Part shown: piece after piece, positions 51,264 through 61,152 of the stretch | How the letters are laid out: the number at the start of each line of letters is the position of its first letter | Position numbering within the stretch: the first letter of the stretch is position 1 | Assembly (NCBI RefSeq): GCF_002573715.1 | Contig: NZ_PDHM01000004.1 | Span: 79,537-143,536, forward strand | Source: Paenibacillus sp. EZ-K15 | Lineage (GTDB): Bacteria > Bacillota > Bacilli > Paenibacillales > Paenibacillaceae | Direction: 5' to 3' | DNA: 64,000 nucleotides | Notes under the pieces: generated by a model | What the model was told of the DNA's origin: nothing | Database searches by the model: none | The model's input: only the letters and a program-made list of their open reading frames with translations | Position numbers and translations under genes: made by a program

Positions 51264-51962
51264 ATGTACCCCAGTCCGCAACGGAACGAAGCAGACGCTG
51301 TTTTAGAAGGGTCTTCGAAATATGCACAATATGCTGTGGAAGATCAAAAATCCAAAATCCTGTATCTGACAGTTAAGAGAGGGATGGACTTTGTTTTCGC
51401 ACTTTTTGGACTCGTTTTGCTATCGCCACTCTTTCTAATCATATCTATACTTATAAAGCTTGAAGACCCAAAAGGGTCTGTTTTTTTTTATCAAACTCGT
51501 GTCGGAAAAAACGAAAGGCCGTTTCGAATGTACAAGTTTCGCTCCATGGTGTCCAACGCAGAGGAGTTGCTTGATAAGCTGCTTGAACAGAATGAAATTA
51601 ATGGTGCCATGTTTAAGATGAGGGAAGATCCTCGGATTACAAAAATTGGGAAGTTTATTCGCAAGACGAGTATCGATGAGTTGCCGCAGCTATGGAATGT
51701 CGTTCGCGGAGAGATGTCATTGGTAGGTCCAAGGCCGGCATTGCCTAGAGAAGTAATGCAGTACAGCAGTTATGATAAGCTGCGATTGAAGGTAAGCCCC
51801 GGTTGTACGGGCTTGTGGCAGGTGAGTGGACGAAATAACTTAAGTTTTCATGAAATGCTGGCTTTGGATTTGGAATATATCGAACGTCGAGGAATTTGGC
51901 TGGATATGAAGGTCATGTTCCGAACAGTAAAAGTTATGATATTTCCGAATTCGGCCTATTAA
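51264..51962 (+). CDS. Priming undecaprenyl-phosphate sugar transferase (WcaJ/EpsL C-terminal type)
   Basis: A 232-residue bacterial sugar transferase. It has a membrane re-entrant helix (RGMDFVFALFGLVLLSPLFLIISILIKLED), then FFYQTRVGKNERPFRMYKFRSMV, KTSIDELPQLWNVVRGEMSLVGPRP and CTGLWQVSGRNNLSF, the hallmarks of the polyprenyl-phosphate phosphoglycosyl transferases. It lacks the extra N-terminal membrane domain. It puts the first sugar phosphate on undecaprenyl phosphate and so starts each repeat unit. Confidence 0.94.
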   Translation: MYPSPQRNEADAVLEGSSKYAQYAVEDQKSKILYLTVKRGMDFVFALFGLVLLSPLFLIISILIKLEDPKGSVFFYQTRVGKNERPFRMYKFRSMVSNAEELLDKLLEQNEINGAMFKMREDPRITKIGKFIRKTSIDELPQLWNVVRGEMSLVGPRPALPREVMQYSSYDKLRLKVSPGCTGLWQVSGRNNLSFHEMLALDLEYIERRGIWLDMKVMFRTVKVMIFPNSAY

Positions 51963-51982
51963 AATGATGGAGTGTCTTGAGA

Positions 51983-52912
51983 ATGAACATAATGATTAGC
52001 ATCATCATTCCGACTTATAAACGGGTAGAAGCTCTTCATAAATGCCTGGAAGGAATTCAGCGGCAGACAAGGTACCCTGACGAAATCATTCTTATTATAA
52101 GAAAAACGGATCATCAGACATTGCAGCATCTTTCCTTGATGAATATTAAGAACCTCAAAATGGTGCTCATTGAACAAACCGGTGTGATCGCTGCATTGAA
52201 TGCCGGAACTCAGCAAAGCACTGGCACGATAGTGGTATTAACTGATGACGACACGGTTCCCCATGCCGATTGGCTTGAAAAGCTGGAACATCATTATCTG
52301 TCGAAACCTGATATAGGAGGTGTTGGGGGTAGGGACGTCGTGCATTTCCGGGGTACCCCTATTCCGGCCGGGAAAAGACAGGTTGGCATTATCAAACCCT
52401 ACGGGCGAATCATCGGGAATCATCATGTAGGCATAGGAGAGGTGCGGGAAGTTGATATTCTGAAAGGCGCCAATATGAGTTTTCGAAGAGAGGCTATTCA
52501 AGGCTTGAGGTTTGACGAGAAATTGAAGGGAACAGGTGCTCAAGTCCATAACGAACTAGAGTTTAGTTTGGCCGTTAAGAAGAAGGGCTGGAAATTGATA
52601 TATGATCCTCAAGTATGTGTTGATCATTTTCCGGCTGAACGATTTGACGAGGATCAGCGGAACGACTTCAATGAGACCGCCTTTATAAATGCGGTACATA
52701 ATGAAACTTATTCGGTGTTAAAGCATGTGGGCATGATCAACCGCGCGCTATATTTATTTTGGGTGGTTACCGTAGGGAGCAAAGCTACACCTGGTGTCTT
52801 CCAATGTATACGACTATTACCCCTTCAAAAAAACATGGCGTTGAAAAAAGTAAGGTTGGCCTTTAAAGGCAGATGGGATGGTTGGAGAACATGGAGAGAA
52901 TCTTTGGAATAA
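51983..52912 (+). CDS. Glycosyltransferase family 2
   Basis: About 309 residues; the ATG at 51983 follows GGAGTG. The GT-A fold is seen in ISIIIPTYKRVEALHKCL near residue 5, the DxD-like VLTDDDTVPHADWL near 90 and the acceptor-side KGANMSFRREAI and WKLIYDPQVCVDHF. Metal-dependent transfer of one sugar to the lipid-linked repeat unit is expected. Sugar and linkage cannot be read from sequence. Its end overlaps the polymerase gene by 40 bp. Confidence 0.92.
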   Translation: MNIMISIIIPTYKRVEALHKCLEGIQRQTRYPDEIILIIRKTDHQTLQHLSLMNIKNLKMVLIEQTGVIAALNAGTQQSTGTIVVLTDDDTVPHADWLEKLEHHYLSKPDIGGVGGRDVVHFRGTPIPAGKRQVGIIKPYGRIIGNHHVGIGEVREVDILKGANMSFRREAIQGLRFDEKLKGTGAQVHNELEFSLAVKKKGWKLIYDPQVCVDHFPAERFDEDQRNDFNETAFINAVHNETYSVLKHVGMINRALYLFWVVTVGSKATPGVFQCIRLLPLQKNMALKKVRLAFKGRWDGWRTWRESLE

Positions 52913-54315
52913 GTGGTACGCAAACCGCTATGGGACGATTGTTTTATCCCCTCTTAGTGCTGGCGTGTGTCATTGTTCTTGGAGCCATGGTTGGAATTGT
53001 TGGCTCAATCGGATCGCTCCATATAAGGCTCCTAGAATTTACGCTGCTTTTTCTTAGTGTGATGATGGCGCTGCACATTTACTTTAAACGCCCCCATGCA
53101 TTGGTGCCATACTCGCTCTTGATGTGGGTTATGAGCCCGGAAATGAGGCGATTGCTCGATTGGTCATTTCAGTCCTACACCAACACCTCCATTATCTCGC
53201 TAATTCCCTATTGCATAAGCCTGGTTATGTTAATCCCGATTATCAAGAATATCAAGCAATTGGAAAGAAGAATTGGGCTACTCCTGAAAATCATGGGTGT
53301 TGCCCTGATTTATGGATTTGGCGTTGGATTCCTAAAATATGGATTTTCATCCGTTTTTGATTTATTGAATTATGTTGTTCCATTCTTGGTTCTGGCTTAC
53401 GTCAATGTATGCCGCTTCGATCAGGATGTCCGAGATAAATGGCTTAGAAGCTTGGGGTATCTTGCCGTTATCGTTGCCGCATATGGGATTTATCAATACC
53501 TGGCTCTTCCTCCCTGGGATAAATTTTGGATGATCAGCTCCGAGATGAAATCAATAGGCCTTCCAGAACCTCAAAAATTTCGGGTGTTTTCATTGTTGAA
53601 TTCACCTGGGCCAGCGGGTGTGTTTCTCTCTCTGGCGCTTGCCGTCATGACGGTTCAAAAGAGATGGAGAGCGTTCGGAGTAGTTGGAATCTTGATCGTA
53701 GCTTTCGCTCTCCTCCTGACGCTGGTTCGTGTAGGTTGGATTGCTTATGCAGTTATGATTGTTGCCTACTTTATCCGTTCCCATCTAAAGAGCAAAATGC
53801 AACTGCTTATGCTGGGGATCGTCATTGTGCTCGCTTATCAGTTTTTACTGCCTGTTCTGCCGGGTTCAAGTCAAGTGACTTCTCGTATCGATACATTTGG
53901 TTCCCTGGAAGATGATCACTCATTTAATGAGCGGCTCCATTTTTCCACCCATATATTCTCGGCAGTTATGGCTAATCCCGTTGGAATGGGGCTCGGGAGC
54001 TCGGGACTTGGAGCGAAATTAACCCAAAATTCAGACACGCTGGTGGCGTTTGATAACGGGTACTTGAACATATTTTATACCTTTGGTTTGCCATTGGGGT
54101 TAGCGGTGGTTATTTTATTGGTTTATCTCTTTGTGTATCTCTATAAGTCGAGCAGGACCGAAAAGGTCTATTCCCCGCTTTCCTTTGCAGCCATCAGCGC
54201 AGTTCTATTTCTATTAATGGCAAGCAATATTTTGAGTGGATTTAGCGGGTTTATTTTGTTGCTGATCATTTCGCTTGCATATGTGCCAACGTCCTTAAAT
54301 CGGGAGGGAATATGA
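52873..54315 (+). CDS. Wzy/O-antigen-ligase-like polysaccharide polymerase
   Basis: A 480-residue protein with about ten to twelve transmembrane helices and the large external loop typical of Wzy_C proteins before the SFNERLHFSTHIFSAVMANPVGMGLG segment (near residue 352). Such enzymes join lipid-linked repeat units outside the membrane. The start overlaps the GT2 gene; ATG at 52891 is a possible alternative start. With the flippase gene downstream it makes a Wzx/Wzy pathway. Confidence 0.88.
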   Translation: MGWLENMERIFGISGTQTAMGRLFYPLLVLACVIVLGAMVGIVGSIGSLHIRLLEFTLLFLSVMMALHIYFKRPHALVPYSLLMWVMSPEMRRLLDWSFQSYTNTSIISLIPYCISLVMLIPIIKNIKQLERRIGLLLKIMGVALIYGFGVGFLKYGFSSVFDLLNYVVPFLVLAYVNVCRFDQDVRDKWLRSLGYLAVIVAAYGIYQYLALPPWDKFWMISSEMKSIGLPEPQKFRVFSLLNSPGPAGVFLSLALAVMTVQKRWRAFGVVGILIVAFALLLTLVRVGWIAYAVMIVAYFIRSHLKSKMQLLMLGIVIVLAYQFLLPVLPGSSQVTSRIDTFGSLEDDHSFNERLHFSTHIFSAVMANPVGMGLGSSGLGAKLTQNSDTLVAFDNGYLNIFYTFGLPLGLAVVILLVYLFVYLYKSSRTEKVYSPLSFAAISAVLFLLMASNILSGFSGFILLLIISLAYVPTSLNREGI

Positions 54316-54316
54316 A

Positions 54317-55102
54317 ATGTTAATCGTATTTTTAGGCGATTCCATTACACAGGGACTCGGTGTCAGTAGGTCTGGGAAGACTTATGCAAACCTATTACAA
54401 AAGAAACTGCAGTCCTTGAGTTCACAACCGATAGAAATCATGAATTTTGGAGCTAGTGCCATGCAGGTTCACGAAACCAGAATGAAGTACGAAAATAAAT
54501 TGTTGGAATTACAACCTGATATTATCGTATTTGCCCACGGAATTACAGAATCTATCGTGAGAGAGCACAAACATTATCTCAGGTTCATGCCGAAGAGGTG
54601 GAGAAAGCCCGGATGGATGGATCCGAGACCATACTATTCGACACGAAGGTCCAGAAGATGGCTGGAAATGTTGGAGTCTGGATTAAGGTGGAGAGTAAAG
54701 GTTTCTCTTATTAAAGCTTTTGGCGGCAAGCCATGGATGCGTATAGACGATTTCAAACTGCACACAACGGGGTTTATTCTAAACATGCTTAATCGCAACA
54801 AACATACCAAAATCATATTTCTCGCTCCTGGAGATATTGAAGAGAAATACTTTCCGGGGTCTTCCGCTTCGATGCGGGAATATCGATTGGTATTAGAAGA
54901 TATTTACGAAGACAGCAGGTCGACGAAACGAGTCTTTATGTGTGACTCCTCGAGACATCTCCATCAATGGAGCGATTATTTCAAAGATCGCTTCCATCCG
55001 AACGAGAAAGGTCATGAAAAAATTGCCGAGGCACTCATGGAGACTATCGTCCAATATTCGCTATTGGGACATAACCAAGTTTTGAGAGAGGTAAGCCGAT
55101 GA
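54317..55102 (+). CDS. SGNH/GDSL-family hydrolase
   Basis: The protein has 261 residues. The N-terminal block FLGDSITQGLGVSRSGKTYANLL has the catalytic Ser, MNFGASAMQVHETR the Gly/Asn region, and the C-terminal DRFHPNEKGHEKIA the Asp/His pair. This is the GDSL esterase fold. No signal peptide is seen, so it would work inside the cell. In polysaccharide operons such enzymes add or remove O-acetyl groups on sugars. It starts 2 bp after the polymerase stop and overlaps the next gene. Confidence 0.88.
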   Translation: MLIVFLGDSITQGLGVSRSGKTYANLLQKKLQSLSSQPIEIMNFGASAMQVHETRMKYENKLLELQPDIIVFAHGITESIVREHKHYLRFMPKRWRKPGWMDPRPYYSTRRSRRWLEMLESGLRWRVKVSLIKAFGGKPWMRIDDFKLHTTGFILNMLNRNKHTKIIFLAPGDIEEKYFPGSSASMREYRLVLEDIYEDSRSTKRVFMCDSSRHLHQWSDYFKDRFHPNEKGHEKIAEALMETIVQYSLLGHNQVLREVSR

Positions 55103-56250
55103 AGATCTGTTTCGTTACACACAAGGTGAAGAAAGGAGACGGACAGGGAAGAGTCAATTATGAGGTCATTGCCGAAGCCGTGAAGGAAAGACATGACGTT
55201 ATCATAATATCCTCAGAGTTATCAGAGGAGCTCAGAGCTCATCCGCAAATCACATGGGTAAAGATAGGAACAAGCTGGATTCCAACTATGCTGCTCAAGT
55301 ATCAGTGGTTCGCGTTGTACTCCGCGATCTGGATATGGACGCATCAGAGAGGAATAGATCTCGTTGTAGTGAACGGCTTTATTACTTACGCCCGCTCCGA
55401 CATTAACTGCATTCATTTTGTTCATAGTGCATGGATAAGGTCTAAGTATCATCCTTTCCGGGAGCAAAAAAATGCAAAAAGCTTGTACCAGTTCATTTAT
55501 AACGGTCTAAATGCCTTATTGGAACGTCTTGCCCTACAGCAAACAAGGCAAATTGTAGCGGTATCGGAACAGGTCAAGGAGGAGCTGGTGCAGGATGCCC
55601 ATATACAAGCACACCGTATCTCCGTGGTTTCCAACGGTGTTGACCTGAACGAGTTCTACCCGCGAACAGTGAATCGAGCCGATTTTAACTTGGCAGTTGA
55701 GCGAACCTACGCGCTGTTTGCTGGGGATTTGAAGTCCAAACGAAAAAATTTGGATACGGTGTTGGCAGCCCTGGCCAATGTTGAGGATATCGAGCTCATC
55801 GTACTTGGATACATCGAGAAAAGTCCATATCCCCAGCTAGCACAAGAATTGGGAATTAGCGACCGTGTTCATTTCTTGGGATACCGGCAGGACGTAGCAG
55901 ATATGATGTCCCTAGCAGATTTATTTATTTTTCCTTCGAGGTACGAGCCGTTTTCACTCGTTATATTGGAGGCCATGGCCTCGGGATTGCCGGTAATCAC
56001 AAGCAATCGCTGCGGAGCCGTTGAACTTCTGTCCAATCACTCTGCCGTCATCATCGAGGACCCTGACGATACCTCTGCATTAATACAGGCGCTAAGGGAC
56101 CTAAGTTCTGACCGAGAACGGCTGCAATTGATGGCACGGTGGGCAAGGGAGGACGCGCAAAGTAACTCCTGGGAGCTTATGTCCAGCAAATACATGCAGC
56201 TGTTTTATAAAACTTCGAATTTAAAATTCAAGACCGGTAACCAGGCCTGA
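55099..56250 (+). CDS. Glycosyltransferase family 4, first copy
   Basis: A 383-residue GT-B retaining enzyme. The donor-domain part shows SNGVDLNEFYPR near residue 193, DLKSKRKNLDTVLAAL near 220, and the GT4 end motif FIFPSRYEPFSLVILEAMASGLPVI with ExxxxxE near 290. It overlaps the SGNH gene by 4 bp. The sugar donor is unknown. Confidence 0.93.
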   Translation: MKICFVTHKVKKGDGQGRVNYEVIAEAVKERHDVIIISSELSEELRAHPQITWVKIGTSWIPTMLLKYQWFALYSAIWIWTHQRGIDLVVVNGFITYARSDINCIHFVHSAWIRSKYHPFREQKNAKSLYQFIYNGLNALLERLALQQTRQIVAVSEQVKEELVQDAHIQAHRISVVSNGVDLNEFYPRTVNRADFNLAVERTYALFAGDLKSKRKNLDTVLAALANVEDIELIVLGYIEKSPYPQLAQELGISDRVHFLGYRQDVADMMSLADLFIFPSRYEPFSLVILEAMASGLPVITSNRCGAVELLSNHSAVIIEDPDDTSALIQALRDLSSDRERLQLMARWAREDAQSNSWELMSSKYMQLFYKTSNLKFKTGNQA

Positions 56251-56264
56251 AGGGATAAGAATGA

Positions 56265-57608
56265 ATGGCTATCACTAATTTAATGAAGCAAAGAAGGAAT
56301 TGGGGCAGTTTAGGAAACGTTGTCCAAATATTTGCGTCCAATGTATTTATCCTTGGATTAAACGTGTTGACAGGGATAATAATCGCACGTTTCTTAGGCC
56401 CAGAGGGACGAGGGGAACAAGCTGCCATGATTATGTGGCCCAGATTCTTAGCTTACTCCTTAACGCTGGGCATTCCGGCTGCACTTGTGTATTACATGAA
56501 AAAAAAGGATGGGAATCAGAGTTCTCTTTATGTAACGGCGTTGTACATGTGTGTACTGCTCGGTTGTGCTGCTATGGGAATAGGTGCAGTGATCATTCCG
56601 TACTGGATGAAAGGGTATTCCGACGAAGTGATTGAATTTGCAGTTTGGGCACTGGTTATGTCGCCCATTGCCATGATTGGAACGGTCAATACGGCGGCCC
56701 TGCAATCTAGGGAAGAGTACCATCTCTATAATTTCATGCGATACATTCCGGTACTTGGCACATTAATCTTGCTCTGCGTTCTTGTTGTAACGGGTCATGT
56801 TACGCCTTTCTTCACATCGGTTGCGTATCTCTTTCCAGTCATTCCGATTGCCGTATGGACAACGTATAAACTGATCTCTCATTACAAGATGAAGCAGAAG
56901 AACAAGATTGAGTCTGGAAAGAAACTGCTTGGGTATGGGATCAGATCGTATGGGACGGATGTAGCAGGAACCTTTTCTGGATACATCGATCAGATTTTAG
57001 TCGTCGGCTTATTGTCTCCTAGCAGTTTGGGCTTATATGTCGTGTCCCTTAACCTAGCGAAGATGTTGAATACGATTCAAGGTGCCATTACCTCGGTCTT
57101 GTTCCCTAAGGCCTCGGGGCTTCAGCAGGCAGAGGCTCTGAGTTTGACTTTTAAGGTCACTCGAATCAGTACGGTCGTAACCTTTGTAGTAGGCGCAGTC
57201 GTTTACGTGGTCGCCCCTTATCTTCTGATTCTCTTGTACGGGAAATCGTTTTTAGAGGCTGTTACGGTTTTCCGAATTCTGATCTTCCAAACGGCCGTAA
57301 CCAGCATATCGTGGATTCTTGCTCAAGGCTTTATGTCCATTGGTAAACCTGGATCGGTAACCATCATTCGTATCACTACGCTTGGAATGAATATTATATT
57401 AATGAATCTATTCATCCCACGTTTAGGAATTCAAGGGGCGGCGATATCCTTACTTGCAACATCATTGATAGAAATGACGGTTATTTTTCTGATCTATACC
57501 TTAAAGCATAAAGTTACTTTTCAACATTGGATCATTTCGAAAAGCGATTTCCTTTGGCTGCTTGATCGTATACGTAAACAAAAAGCACGCAGCAGGGAAT
57601 CTACGTGA
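56265..57608 (+). CDS. Wzx-type polysaccharide flippase (MATE/MVF superfamily)
   Basis: A 447-residue protein with about twelve transmembrane helices and the polysaccharide-export pattern: ITGIIIARFLGPEGRGEQAAMI near residue 35, GYGIRSYGTDVAGTFSGYIDQILVVGLLSPSSLGLYVVSLNLAKML (about 225-270) and a hydrophobic C-terminal half. It flips the undecaprenyl-linked repeat unit to the outer face for the Wzy-like polymerase. AAGGGATAAG is upstream of the ATG. Confidence 0.9.
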   Translation: MAITNLMKQRRNWGSLGNVVQIFASNVFILGLNVLTGIIIARFLGPEGRGEQAAMIMWPRFLAYSLTLGIPAALVYYMKKKDGNQSSLYVTALYMCVLLGCAAMGIGAVIIPYWMKGYSDEVIEFAVWALVMSPIAMIGTVNTAALQSREEYHLYNFMRYIPVLGTLILLCVLVVTGHVTPFFTSVAYLFPVIPIAVWTTYKLISHYKMKQKNKIESGKKLLGYGIRSYGTDVAGTFSGYIDQILVVGLLSPSSLGLYVVSLNLAKMLNTIQGAITSVLFPKASGLQQAEALSLTFKVTRISTVVTFVVGAVVYVVAPYLLILLYGKSFLEAVTVFRILIFQTAVTSISWILAQGFMSIGKPGSVTIIRITTLGMNIILMNLFIPRLGIQGAAISLLATSLIEMTVIFLIYTLKHKVTFQHWIISKSDFLWLLDRIRKQKARSREST

Positions 57609-57638
57609 TAGCGGCAGATCATAAGGAGAGGTGATCAT

Positions 57639-58736
57639 TTGAATATCTTGCATATTGCCAATCATATCAAACAATCGGGGAACGGAATTGTGAATGTTAT
57701 GATCGACGTAGCATGCGAGCAGTCCATGCTGGGACATAAGGTAGCTGTGGCATCTGAGGGCGGCGAATATTTAGCTTTGTTGCGGCAACATAACATAGAG
57801 CATTATAACCTGGATCAGACAAGAAAGCCGATGCAAATGCTGCAGGCTTTTTTTCATTTTCAGAACATCGTCAGACGGTTCCAGCCGGATATTATTCACG
57901 CGCACATGATGACTGGGGCTTTGCTCTCACGGTATTCCAAAGGGTTCCGTAAATACAAGATCGTTACGCATGTTCATAATGAATTTCAGAAGAGCGCCGA
58001 TTACATGAAAGTAGGTGATACGGTTATCGCAGTAAGTCAGGCGGTAGCCAAATCGATGGCCAATCGGGGGGTCAACGAAAGAAAACTTCGAGTTGTTCTT
58101 AACGGTACGATCGGAAGCAAGAGAAATCAACGAATGGAAGGGGTCTCGCTCAAGGGGCGTGCCATTGTTACGGTTGCCGGGTTGAATGAACGCAAAGGCA
58201 TAGCCGATCTTATCGAGGCGTTTAATATTGTCTCCGGGCAATGTCCGGAATCGGAACTGTATATTGTGGGGGACGGACCGGAGAAAGAACGATTCAAGTC
58301 AATGGCTACGCAATCATCGAGCCGGAATAGAATTCACTTTGAGGGGTTTCAGACAGACCCCAAAAAATACATGAGTTCGTCTGAGGTATTCGTCTTGGCC
58401 TCCCATAAAGATCCGTTTCCGTTAGTGTTACTTGAGGCTAGGGAATCGGGCTGCGCCATCATCGCAACTGATGTGGATGGTATACCTGAGGCGCTGGATT
58501 TCGGCAATTCGGGGATGCTGGTACCACCAAAAAGTCCGGATAAGCTGGCAGAGGCTATCTTGAACATGTTGAACGACGAGGAACTCCGTGAAAAATACAA
58601 AAGATCTGCCGGGCAGGGGCTGGAGCTTTATAAAGTGGATCGTGTAGCGAAAGAGACGATAGAGATCTATGAGGATCTTCTGAGCGACAAATACCGAATG
58701 AGCAGTCGGAGAGAAGAAATGAATGGAATGGAATAA
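57639..58736 (+). CDS. Glycosyltransferase family 4, second copy
   Basis: A 365-residue GT-B enzyme with a TTG start after GAGAGGTGATCA. HHVN-type motifs: NGIVNVMIDVA near residue 15, IIHAHMMTGALLSRY near 85, VVLNGTIG near 150, GLNERKGIADLIEAF near 185 and FVLASHKDPFPLVLLEARESGCAIIATDVDGIPEAL near 250. It lies 30 bp after the flippase. Sugar donor unknown. Confidence 0.92.
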   Translation: MNILHIANHIKQSGNGIVNVMIDVACEQSMLGHKVAVASEGGEYLALLRQHNIEHYNLDQTRKPMQMLQAFFHFQNIVRRFQPDIIHAHMMTGALLSRYSKGFRKYKIVTHVHNEFQKSADYMKVGDTVIAVSQAVAKSMANRGVNERKLRVVLNGTIGSKRNQRMEGVSLKGRAIVTVAGLNERKGIADLIEAFNIVSGQCPESELYIVGDGPEKERFKSMATQSSSRNRIHFEGFQTDPKKYMSSSEVFVLASHKDPFPLVLLEARESGCAIIATDVDGIPEALDFGNSGMLVPPKSPDKLAEAILNMLNDEELREKYKRSAGQGLELYKVDRVAKETIEIYEDLLSDKYRMSSRREEMNGME

Positions 58737-58764
58737 AATCGATTGAATAATTGGAGTGAATCCC

Positions 58765-59886
58765 GTGAAAGTAGCCATGATTGCAAATTCTAATCATAAT
58801 ATGAACTCGGGTGTATCAGGAACCAGATTGGCGATTGCGGAATCCTTAAGGAATCTAGGCGTGCACGTAGATACTTATTTCATGGACGACTTTAAAGTGT
58901 TTAACGGCGGAATCCTGGATAAAATCATCTTTCCATGGAAGCTGGCGTCGAAATTATCGAGCTGGAAAGATTACGACCTTCTGGATATTGCCTCCGGAGA
59001 CAGCTGGGTACTATCATATTTCAAAAAACGCCCTGTTATCGTCTCAAGCAGTCATGGACTTGAACACTTGGCTCATAAAGAAATACTGGAAGAGAATCGG
59101 CTGGGCAATTTGTCGCTTAGCAAAAAATATTATATTTACTGGGGCGGGTACCGGATTTGGGAGGTATCGAAATCATTTAGAAGATCGGACTTTTCGATTG
59201 TTCTTAATTCCGAAGATAAAATTTTCGTGCAGAATCAACTGGGGAAAGAAACGTTCAAAATCAGCGCTATTTTTAACGGGATACCAAGTTATTTGTTAAA
59301 TCTGCCGCTCGATGATATGGAGATAGAGAACATGCCGGTGATCCGAATTGCCCAGGTAGGCAGTTACATTCATAGGAAGGGTATTTCTTACAGCACCAAG
59401 GCCCTAAATGCTATTCTTGGCAAGTTTCCTCAAGTTGAGGTGGCCTTTATGGGAACAGGGTGCGAGAAGGAAGTCGTGCTATCCGATTTCGACGAGGGAG
59501 TAAGGGAAAGGGTTAAGGTAATCCCCTCATACAAACACAGTGAGTTACCCAGCATGTTAAAAGGATATCACATTAAGCTATTTCCAACGCTATCGGAAGG
59601 ATTTGGGAAAACGTTGATCGAATGCATGGCATGCGGCCTTGCTCCGATCACGACGGACACGGCAGGTCCGGCCGATATTGTGACGGATGGCATGGATGCC
59701 CTTGTCATACCGAAGCGAAACGTTGACGAAATGATTCTTGCTCTGGAAAAGTTGATTCAGGATCCGGTATTATTGCGGCACCTTCGCCACAATGCATACC
59801 GTACGGCACAGGTATTTACTTGGGATAATGCAGCGAGAAACCGGCTGGAATGTTATCAGAAAGCAATTCAACATTTAAAGAAATAA
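58765..59886 (+). CDS. Glycosyltransferase family 4, third copy
   Basis: About 373 residues from GTG at 58765 (TTGGAGTG upstream at 8 bases; an earlier GTG at 58756 is less likely). GT-B with NMNSGVSGTRLAIAESLRNLGV near residue 13, a C-terminal GSYIHRKGISYSTKALNAIL and LFPTLSEGFGKTLIECMACGLAPITTDTAGPADIV near 270-305 (E-x7-E). It is more divergent from the other GT4 enzymes in the operon. Sugar donor unknown. Confidence 0.9.
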   Translation: MKVAMIANSNHNMNSGVSGTRLAIAESLRNLGVHVDTYFMDDFKVFNGGILDKIIFPWKLASKLSSWKDYDLLDIASGDSWVLSYFKKRPVIVSSSHGLEHLAHKEILEENRLGNLSLSKKYYIYWGGYRIWEVSKSFRRSDFSIVLNSEDKIFVQNQLGKETFKISAIFNGIPSYLLNLPLDDMEIENMPVIRIAQVGSYIHRKGISYSTKALNAILGKFPQVEVAFMGTGCEKEVVLSDFDEGVRERVKVIPSYKHSELPSMLKGYHIKLFPTLSEGFGKTLIECMACGLAPITTDTAGPADIVTDGMDALVIPKRNVDEMILALEKLIQDPVLLRHLRHNAYRTAQVFTWDNAARNRLECYQKAIQHLKK

Positions 59887-59964
59887 GGCTTAGCTGTGGT
59901 GTAGTTGTTACCATATCTTTAGCTCCAACGTTTTATTAATTCATTTTAAGAAAAGAGAGATACC

Positions 59965-61152
59965 ATGAATGTGCTTTCAACCGGAATGGGATGGATCGAT
60001 ATCCAGCATGGAGGTTTAAACCGTTATTTTGCAGATTACACCAAAGCCATGAAAGAATTTGGTCATTCTGAACTGGGCTTTGTCGTCGCTCCTAAAGGAG
60101 TGGAACTGCCTTCAGACCGGAACATCAGTAACGCAACTAACGAGCTTCGCCTCAATCACTTCCTTCCACGTATGAAATCGGTGCAGAAGCATGCGGTTCA
60201 AGCGGTCCGAAGCTTTCGCCCGGATGTATTTAATCCACATTTTGCGTTTTACACAACCATGGTTACAAGAAACCATATCCCTGCGCATATCCCCATTGTC
60301 ACCCATTTCCACGGTCCGTGGGCTATGGAATCCAGAATAGAAGAAAAGTCAACTGCGGGTGCAATAAAAAATACAAAGTTCTGGATCAAAAAGCAAGTCG
60401 AGCAATTGACCTACCGCCGTTCCGATAGTTTCATCGTACTTAGTGAATACTTTCGTGATGTATTGACCGAAACCTACGGCGTAGATGAGCGGAAAATACA
60501 TATCATACCCGGTGCGGTGGATCATAATCGCTTTCGGCCGCATCCAGATCGTAATGAATTAAGATTGCGATTAGGCATCGCCCCCTATCAACCAATACTC
60601 TTCTGTATCAGGAGATTGGTTCGCAGGATGGGGATCGACCGACTGATTTATGCCATGGTAGATGTGGTTCGAGTATTCCCTGAGGTCCGATTGTTCATCG
60701 GTGGAGACGGACCGATGCGGGCGGAGTATGAAGCGCTAATCCTTCGGCTCGGGCTTTCTCCCAATGTGAAACTGCTTGGCAGAATTTCAAATGAGGAGCT
60801 TGTTGAGTACTATCAGGCTGCGGATATCAGTTTAGTACCGACACTCACGTTAGAGGGGTTCGGTCTTATCACCGTTGAGTCTCTTGCCTGTGGCACGCCG
60901 GTACTGGGAACCCCTTACGGGGGAACGAAGGAAATCCTGCACCAAGTATCGGATGAGTTGATGTTTGAAGACGGTACTGCTGAATCGATAAGCAAGAAAA
61001 TCATTGATGTGCTGAATAAAGATTCATTCCTTCCTTCACGGGAAGCATGCAGGGAACATGTATTGAATCGGTACACATGGAGTCGAGTGGCAGAAGCGGT
61101 GACCGCTGTATTCACGGAGGAAGTTGAGAAAAGAAAGGTATTCAGAACATGA
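59965..61152 (+). CDS. Glycosyltransferase family 4, fourth copy
   Basis: The product has 395 residues with GWIDIQHGGLNRYFADYTKAM near residue 9, VTHFHGPWAME near 113, IIPGAVDHNRFRP near 175, LRLRLGIAPYQPILFCIRRLVRRMGIDRLI near 195 and LVPTLTLEGFGLITVESLACGTPVLGTPYGGTKEIL near 295. It is a GT-B fold. A purine-rich AAGAAAAGAGAG precedes the ATG and 78 bp separate it from the previous gene. It overlaps the next by 4 bp. Confidence 0.93.
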   Translation: MNVLSTGMGWIDIQHGGLNRYFADYTKAMKEFGHSELGFVVAPKGVELPSDRNISNATNELRLNHFLPRMKSVQKHAVQAVRSFRPDVFNPHFAFYTTMVTRNHIPAHIPIVTHFHGPWAMESRIEEKSTAGAIKNTKFWIKKQVEQLTYRRSDSFIVLSEYFRDVLTETYGVDERKIHIIPGAVDHNRFRPHPDRNELRLRLGIAPYQPILFCIRRLVRRMGIDRLIYAMVDVVRVFPEVRLFIGGDGPMRAEYEALILRLGLSPNVKLLGRISNEELVEYYQAADISLVPTLTLEGFGLITVESLACGTPVLGTPYGGTKEILHQVSDELMFEDGTAESISKKIIDVLNKDSFLPSREACREHVLNRYTWSRVAEAVTAVFTEEVEKRKVFRT